NCBI GenBank assembly: GCA_947490035.1
Contig: CANLGS010000078.1
Span: 1 to 9,871, forward strand
Direction of reading: 5' to 3'
Length of the DNA: 9,871 bases
Source: Gemmataceae bacterium
GTDB lineage: Bacteria; Planctomycetota; Planctomycetia; Gemmatales; Gemmataceae
How positions within the stretch are numbered: position 1 is the first letter of the stretch; each line of letters begins with the position of its first letter. Position numbers and translations under genes: made by a program. Shown here piece after piece: positions 6,079 to 9,871 of this stretch. The notes beneath the pieces were generated by a model, which was not told where the DNA came from, did no database searches, and saw only the letters and a list, made by a program, of their open reading frames with translations.

Positions 6079-8373
6079 GTGCGCTTCCTAGCCTCACTTG
6101 CCGCACTTGCCTTGTTGTCGGCCGGCGCGTTCGCCGCCGATCCGCCGGTTATCAAGTCCGCGAAGAGCGGGCCGTGGTCGGCTGCGTCCACCTGGGAAGG
6201 GAACGCCGTACCAGGCGCCGGCGCCCGCGTGCTGATTGCGAAGGGCCACGCGATCACCTACGACGTGAAGTCCGACACCGTCATTCGCGGCATCAACGTC
6301 GCCGGCACGCTCGCGTTCGCCACCGACAAGGACACCGTACTCAACGTCGGCCTCGTCAAGATTCAGGCGGGCGAGGCGTACTCCGAAGAAGGCTTCGACT
6401 GCGAAGGGCATATGGAAGAACCCGCGGCCGGTGCGGTTCGCCCGGCGCTGCTCGTCGGCACCCCGGACGCGCCCGTCGCGGTCGGCAAGACGGCACTCAT
6501 TCGGTTGCACCACGTCGAAGGGATGAACCGGGAGACGTGCCCCGCGATCATCTGCTGCGGTGGCCGGATGGACCTTCACGGCCAACCGCTGTCGCGCGCC
6601 TGGGTGAAGCTCGGCGCCACCGCGAAGACCGGTGACACCGCGTTGTCACTCGCGGACGCGGTGACCGGCTGGAAGGTCGGAGATCGCGTCATCGTGACCG
6701 GCACGCAGACGCACGGGAACGCGAAGACCGAATCGCTCACCGAAGACCGCATCATCACCGCAATCGACGGCACGAAGCTCGCCTTCGACAAGGCGTTGGA
6801 GATGGGGCACCTCGGCGAAGGCGAGTACCGCGCGGAAGTCGCGAACCTGAGTCGCAACGTCGTCGTTGAATCCGCCGCGCCGGAGGGCGTTCGCGGGCAC
6901 ACGATGTTCCACAAGTATTCGGCTGGTTCACTCAGCTACGCGGAGTTCCGGCACCTCGGCAAGAAAGAGATTCTCGGCAAGTACGCGATCCACTTCCACC
7001 TCTGCCGCGACACCATGCGCGGGTCGTCGGTCGTCGGCTGCTCGATCTGGGACAGCCAGAACCGCTGGTTGACGATCCACGGCACCGACTACCTCGTCGT
7101 GCGCGACAACGTCGGGTACAAGAGCGTCGGACACGGCTACTTCCTCGAAGACGGCACCGAGGTCTACAACGTACTGGACCGCAACCTCGCGGTCGGTGCG
7201 ACGAAGGGCAAGAAGCTCCCGAAGCAAGTGCTGCCGTTCGACGGGAACGAGGGCGCCGGGTTTTGGTGGACGTGTAGCCTGAACAGCTTCACGCGGAACA
7301 TCGCGGCGGAGTGCGGCAACTACGGCTTCCGCTACGAAGCCACGCCGTCGAGTTCGCTGAAGCTGATGTTCCCGATCCGCCAGCCGGACGGTTCGCGCAA
7401 GCAGATCGACCCGCGAACGCTGCCGTTCGTGCGGTTCGAGGACAACGAGGTTCACAGCAGTCACGGGCTGTACGGCGTAAACTTGGGCGAGGGCGTGAAC
7501 CGCGTCGGCCCGGACGCGAAGCACCCGTTCGTCGTGAAGAACCTCAAGATTTGGGACGTGCATTACGGCTTCCGCCCGCAGGTGCCGAACCTCGTCGTCG
7601 AGAACCTCCACATCCACAAGGTCGCCTACGGCGTGTACCACCCGAACTACGACAACCACTACTACAAGAACGTGCTCATCAGTCAGACGCACACGGAGCC
7701 GTTCAACCGCGGCCACGACGACCTGAGCGTGCAGTACGGGCCGCTCGTCGTGGACGGACTCACGTTCGACGGCATCCGGTCCGGCGGGATGCCGCTGATC
7801 CAGATTTCCGACGACAACCCGACCGGTCTGGCGGTCACGCACATGCGGAACGTGAAGACCGTGAACTGGGCCGACACCAGCAAGCAGAAGGCTCTGGCGA
7901 ACCTCGGCGGCGGCCCGCGACCCACGCCGAAGTCGGAGAAGGGCGTGCCGATCTACCTCCACGACTGGTTCGGCGCCGGCCGGCACGCGATGGTGGTGAG
8001 CATCAAGTCGGGCGAGTTCAAGGCCGACGAGAAGAGCTTCCGCGACGAACCGAACCTGACCGGCAACGAGTCGCGGGTCGCGGAGGTGAAGGGGGTGGCG
8101 TTCCCGCCGATGCCGCAGATCGTGGACGACCTGCCGCCGGCCACGGTCATTACATCTGTGACCAAGAAGGACGGGAAACTCTTTGTGCGCGGAAGCACAT
8201 CTGACAACGGCACCGTGAAGCGCGTCTCGGTGAACGGCAAGGACGCGAAGTCCACCGGCGCGAACTTCAGCGAGTGGGAGATCACGCTGGATGCCGCGAT
8301 CGAACTGAAGGCGTTCGCCGAGGACGCCGCGGGCAACGTCGAAAAGACGCCGATGGTCGTGACCGTGAAGTGA
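6079..8373 (+). CDS. secreted G8-domain / parallel beta-helix protein
   Basis: A 764-residue exported protein. Residues 1-19 form a signal peptide (MRFLASLAALALLSAGAFA, cleavage likely after the AFA motif). A G8 domain follows, with its conserved spaced Gly and Trp pattern: W33, TWEG 38-41, VPGAG 44-48, G56. The middle (about 190-640) looks like a right-handed beta-helix and contains GKYAIHFHL (300-308), TIHGT (332-336) and VGHGYFLEDG (350-359). These closely resemble the core of the animal CEMIP and TMEM2 hyaluronan-degrading proteins. The C-terminal 80 residues (about 685-764) look like an Ig-like beta-sandwich ending in AEDAAGNVEKTPMVVTV. A polysaccharide-binding or -cleaving role in the periplasm or outside the cell is inferred; the substrate is unknown. 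It starts with GTG and has its own promoter candidate; an inverted repeat begins 8 bp after its stop. Confidence 0.88.
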   Translation: MRFLASLAALALLSAGAFAADPPVIKSAKSGPWSAASTWEGNAVPGAGARVLIAKGHAITYDVKSDTVIRGINVAGTLAFATDKDTVLNVGLVKIQAGEAYSEEGFDCEGHMEEPAAGAVRPALLVGTPDAPVAVGKTALIRLHHVEGMNRETCPAIICCGGRMDLHGQPLSRAWVKLGATAKTGDTALSLADAVTGWKVGDRVIVTGTQTHGNAKTESLTEDRIITAIDGTKLAFDKALEMGHLGEGEYRAEVANLSRNVVVESAAPEGVRGHTMFHKYSAGSLSYAEFRHLGKKEILGKYAIHFHLCRDTMRGSSVVGCSIWDSQNRWLTIHGTDYLVVRDNVGYKSVGHGYFLEDGTEVYNVLDRNLAVGATKGKKLPKQVLPFDGNEGAGFWWTCSLNSFTRNIAAECGNYGFRYEATPSSSLKLMFPIRQPDGSRKQIDPRTLPFVRFEDNEVHSSHGLYGVNLGEGVNRVGPDAKHPFVVKNLKIWDVHYGFRPQVPNLVVENLHIHKVAYGVYHPNYDNHYYKNVLISQTHTEPFNRGHDDLSVQYGPLVVDGLTFDGIRSGGMPLIQISDDNPTGLAVTHMRNVKTVNWADTSKQKALANLGGGPRPTPKSEKGVPIYLHDWFGAGRHAMVVSIKSGEFKADEKSFRDEPNLTGNESRVAEVKGVAFPPMPQIVDDLPPATVITSVTKKDGKLFVRGSTSDNGTVKRVSVNGKDAKSTGANFSEWEITLDAAIELKAFAEDAAGNVEKTPMVVTVK

Positions 8374-8381
8374 GCAAAGAG

Positions 8382-8513
8382 AAGAAGAGTAGCCGCACGA
8401 TAAACGCAGAAGAAAGACACGATCAGAGAAAGCAGAAAGCAGTGTTTGAAAACAGTATTCGTTTTGCTCTGATCGTGTCTTCCTTCTGCGTTTATCGTGC
8501 GGCTACTCTTCTT
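8382..8513. repeat. long near-perfect inverted repeat (47-bp arms, 38-nt loop)
   Basis: The left arm 8382-8428 is the reverse complement of 8467-8513 with one mismatch (8413 against 8482). Arm ends read AAGAAGAGTAGCC and GGCTACTCTTCTT. The 38-nt loop holds a tandem 7-mer, AAAGCAG at 8429-8435 and 8436-8442, and a mini-hairpin TGTT/AACA near 8443-8454. Within the left arm, three 11-nt units lie end to end: CACGATAAACG (8396-8406), CAGAAGAAAGA (8407-8417) and CACGATCAGAG (8418-8428). The element is clearly richer in A/T and purine-biased compared with the flanking genes. It fills nearly the whole gap between the G8 stop and the kinase. The transcript would form a very stable hairpin ending in CUUCUUU, so it could end G8 transcription. 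I see no transposase and no clear target-site duplication. Confidence 0.9.
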
Positions 8514-8521
8514 TGATGAAT

Positions 8522-8525
8522 GAGG
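8522..8525 (+). promoter_or_regulatory. ribosome binding site fixing a GTG start
   Basis: GAGG lies 7 nt before the GTG at 8533-8535. Nearby ATGs at 8516 and 8520 are in other frames, so the GTG is the start that gives the P-loop protein. Confidence 0.6.
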
Positions 8526-8532
8526 CGCGGGC

Positions 8533-9054
8533 GTGCTAATCCTGATGGCCGGACTGCCCGGAAGCGGGAAGAGCACGCTCGCGGCCCGGCTCGCCGAAGC
8601 GCTCGGCGGCGTCGTGCTGTGTAAGGATGTGGTGCGCGCGGCGCTGTTCCCCACAGCCGTGCTTGATTACACCGCGGCGCAAGATGAAGTCGCGATGTCC
8701 GCGGTGTACGCAGCCGCGAGGTATCTTTTGAAAGCCTATCCCGCGCGCTCAGTGTTCATCGACGGCCGCACGTTTTGCAAGTCGGGCCAACTCGACGCAC
8801 CGCTCGCGCTCGCCGCTTCGCTCGGTGCCCAACCTCGCGTCATCGAGTGCGTGTGTTCGGACGAGGTCGCCCGCAAGCGCATCGCGGCCGACCACGCCGT
8901 TGGCACGCACCTCGCGGGCAACCGCACGCCGGGCATGTACGACCGCGTGAAGGCCGCCGCGGTGCCGCTGACCGTGCCGCGACTCACGCTCGACACGGGT
9001 GCGCTTGCACTCGACGATTGCGTGACGCAGGTGCGTGAGTATCTTCGAGTGTAG
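8533..9054 (+). CDS. small P-loop kinase-like ATPase (AAA_33 / COG0645 type)
   Basis: A 173-residue cytoplasmic nucleotide-binding protein, probably a small-molecule or polynucleotide kinase; the substrate is unknown. The Walker A motif GLPGSGKST is at 7-15, right behind the first beta-strand. KDVVRAALF follows, where substrate-binding residues sit in such kinases. VFIDGRTF (74-81) marks the Walker B-like strand. The basic segment beginning ARKRIAADHAVGTH (113-126) and continuing to Asn130-Arg131 resembles the arginine-rich lid. Length fits stand-alone members of the family, so it is a complete gene. It starts with GTG behind GAGG and stops at TAG 9052-9054, 1 bp before an intrinsic terminator. 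It has no same-strand operon partner within 80 bp on its downstream side, and the long inverted repeat separates it from the G8 gene. A zeta-toxin relative was considered, but no antitoxin gene is adjacent. Confidence 0.82.
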   Translation: MLILMAGLPGSGKSTLAARLAEALGGVVLCKDVVRAALFPTAVLDYTAAQDEVAMSAVYAAARYLLKAYPARSVFIDGRTFCKSGQLDAPLALAASLGAQPRVIECVCSDEVARKRIAADHAVGTHLAGNRTPGMYDRVKAAAVPLTVPRLTLDTGALALDDCVTQVREYLRV

Positions 9055-9055
9055 T

Positions 9056-9078
9056 CCTCACGCTCCGCGTGAGGTTTT
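9056..9078 (+). terminator. intrinsic terminator of the kinase gene
   Basis: CCTCACGC (9056-9063) and GCGTGAGG (9067-9074) form a perfect 8-bp GC-rich stem with loop TCC, followed immediately by TTTT (9075-9078). It starts 1 bp after the kinase stop codon. The T-tract is short, but position and stem are textbook. Confidence 0.72.
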
Positions 9079-9094
9079 CGCACCTGGAACTGAT

Positions 9095-9123
9095 TTATCG
9101 TTCTGTCATTGGGCAACTACACT
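9095..9123 (+). promoter_or_regulatory. candidate promoter for the PQQ-like protein gene
   Basis: TACACT (9118-9123) repeats exactly the -10 proposed for the amine oxidase. The hexamer 17 bp upstream is TTATCG (9095-9100), a weak -35. Transcription would begin near 9130, leaving a short leader that still includes the ribosome binding site. Confidence 0.35.
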
Positions 9124-9133
9124 CATCACAGCC

Positions 9134-9137
9134 GAGG
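9134..9137 (+). promoter_or_regulatory. ribosome binding site of the PQQ-like gene
   Basis: GAGG is 6 nt before the ATG at 9144, which opens directly into a signal peptide. This supports that start. Confidence 0.6.
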
Positions 9138-9143
9138 TTTCAC

Positions 9144-9871
9144 ATGTATCGCTTCGCACTTCTCGCGCTTGCGGTGTTCGCCACCAGCGTCGGCGCCGCC
9201 GACCTCCCGAAGGACGCGGAGAACAACTGGCACCACTGGCGAGGGCCGAACGCCGACGGCTCCGCGCCGAAGGCCGACCCGCCCACCAAGTGGGACGCGA
9301 AGACCAACATCGCGTGGAAAGCCGAACTGACGGGGAAGGGCAGCGCGACGCCGATCGTGTGGGGCGACCGCGTGTTCATCCTCACCGCGATGCAGACCGA
9401 CCGCCTCGCGAAGCCGGACGAACTGCCGAAGCCGGATTCGCGGTTCAAGGTGAACACCACACCGCCCAAGCACTTCTACAAGTTCATCGTGCTGTGCTTC
9501 GACCGCACCAGCGGCAAGAAACTGTGGGAGAAGACCGTGGCCGAAGCGGTGCCGCACGAGGGCATCCACAAGACGCACTCCTACGCGGCCGGGTCGCCTA
9601 CCACCGACGGCAAACACCTGTACGCCTCGTTCGGCTCGTTCGGCACCTACTGTCTCGACTTCGACGGCGCCGTGAAGTGGAGCCGCACAGACTTCGATCG
9701 GATGCACACGCGCTACGGCTGGGGCGAAGCCGTTACGCCGGTCGTCCACGGCGATTCGCTGCTGCTCAACCACGACCAGGAAGGCGATTCCAAGCTGTTC
9801 TGTCTGGACGCGGCCACGGGCAAAACGAAGTGGGTCGCCAAGCGCGACGAGAAAACGACCTGGGCGACACC
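9144..9871 (+). CDS. secreted PQQ-binding-like beta-propeller protein (3' truncated by window edge)
   Basis: The frame stays open from ATG 9144 to the window end, giving 242 residues of a longer protein. Residues 1-18 are a signal peptide (MYRFALLALAVFATSVGA, cleavage near VGA-AD), so the product is exported. NNWHHWRGPNADG comes next; this W-x-WRGP opening is characteristic of planctomycete PQQ-like propeller proteins. Blade repeats are visible as TNIAWKAELTGKGSATPIVWGDRVF-like strands (written here in part), LCFDRTSGKKLWEK, SPTTDGKHLYASFGSFGTYCLD and LFCLDAATGKTKW. Such proteins have a BamB-like or quinoprotein-dehydrogenase fold, but most lack evidence for bound PQQ and the function here is unknown. 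Full-length relatives are usually about 400-450 residues, so roughly half is missing. It probably has its own promoter after the kinase terminator. Confidence 0.9.
   Translation, partial: MYRFALLALAVFATSVGAADLPKDAENNWHHWRGPNADGSAPKADPPTKWDAKTNIAWKAELTGKGSATPIVWGDRVFILTAMQTDRLAKPDELPKPDSRFKVNTTPPKHFYKFIVLCFDRTSGKKLWEKTVAEAVPHEGIHKTHSYAAGSPTTDGKHLYASFGSFGTYCLDFDGAVKWSRTDFDRMHTRYGWGEAVTPVVHGDSLLLNHDQEGDSKLFCLDAATGKTKWVAKRDEKTTWAT

Noticed and set aside
8382..8513. CRISPR array or insertion sequence
   Set aside because: There is one inverted pair and no regularly spaced direct repeats with spacers, no transposase frame and no clear target-site duplication.
7953..8654. 233-residue minus-strand frame crossing the palindrome
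   Set aside because: It is antisense to the G8 and kinase genes and runs through both arms of the inverted repeat; no family resemblance.
8533..9054. Zeta-type toxin of a toxin-antitoxin pair
   Set aside because: The P-loop is compatible, but there is no small antitoxin gene upstream and the motifs fit general COG0645 kinases.

Overview
The window looks like chromosomal DNA of a high-GC planctomycete, most likely from the Gemmata group. The reasons are the gene content (a DUF1501 protein, a secreted G8/parallel beta-helix protein and a secreted PQQ-like propeller protein, all typical of planctomycete genomes), the strong G/C preference at third codon positions, and the frequent GTG starts. 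The lineage is inferred from family knowledge; no marker gene is present. Layout: the C-terminal part of a DUF1501 protein (1-633, +) is followed by a complete copper/TPQ amine oxidase (740-2653, +). Convergent to it, separated by 8 bp, is a two-gene minus-strand operon: a YdeP-type molybdopterin oxidoreductase (5831-3495) and fdhD (3474-2662), the sulfurtransferase that sulfurates the Mo cofactor of such enzymes. A 247-bp divergent region (5832-6078) leads to a secreted G8-domain beta-helix protein (6079-8373, +). A striking 132-bp near-perfect inverted repeat follows (8382-8513). Then come a small P-loop kinase (8533-9054, +) with a clean intrinsic terminator (9056-9078) and the 5' part of a secreted PQQ-like beta-propeller protein (9144 to the window end, +). 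How the genes work together: the only firm functional unit is the oxidoreductase plus fdhD pair. The amine oxidase makes aldehyde, ammonia and hydrogen peroxide and sits next to this redox operon, but it is on the opposite strand, so any pathway link is a guess. The G8 and PQQ-like proteins are exported and fit the polysaccharide and envelope biology common in planctomycetes. What deserves a second look: the inverted repeat at 8382-8513 is internally built from 11-nt units and is much more AT-rich than its surroundings. Three candidate promoters share a -10 of the form TA(C/G)ACT at exactly 17-bp spacing. Two back-to-back stem-loops sit on the stop codons of the convergent gene pair. The G8 protein carries motifs resembling animal CEMIP/TMEM2 hyaluronidases. 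I see no convincing undescribed multi-gene system (defence, CRISPR, prophage); most of the window is ordinary chromosome. No gene-free stretch exceeds 300 bases.
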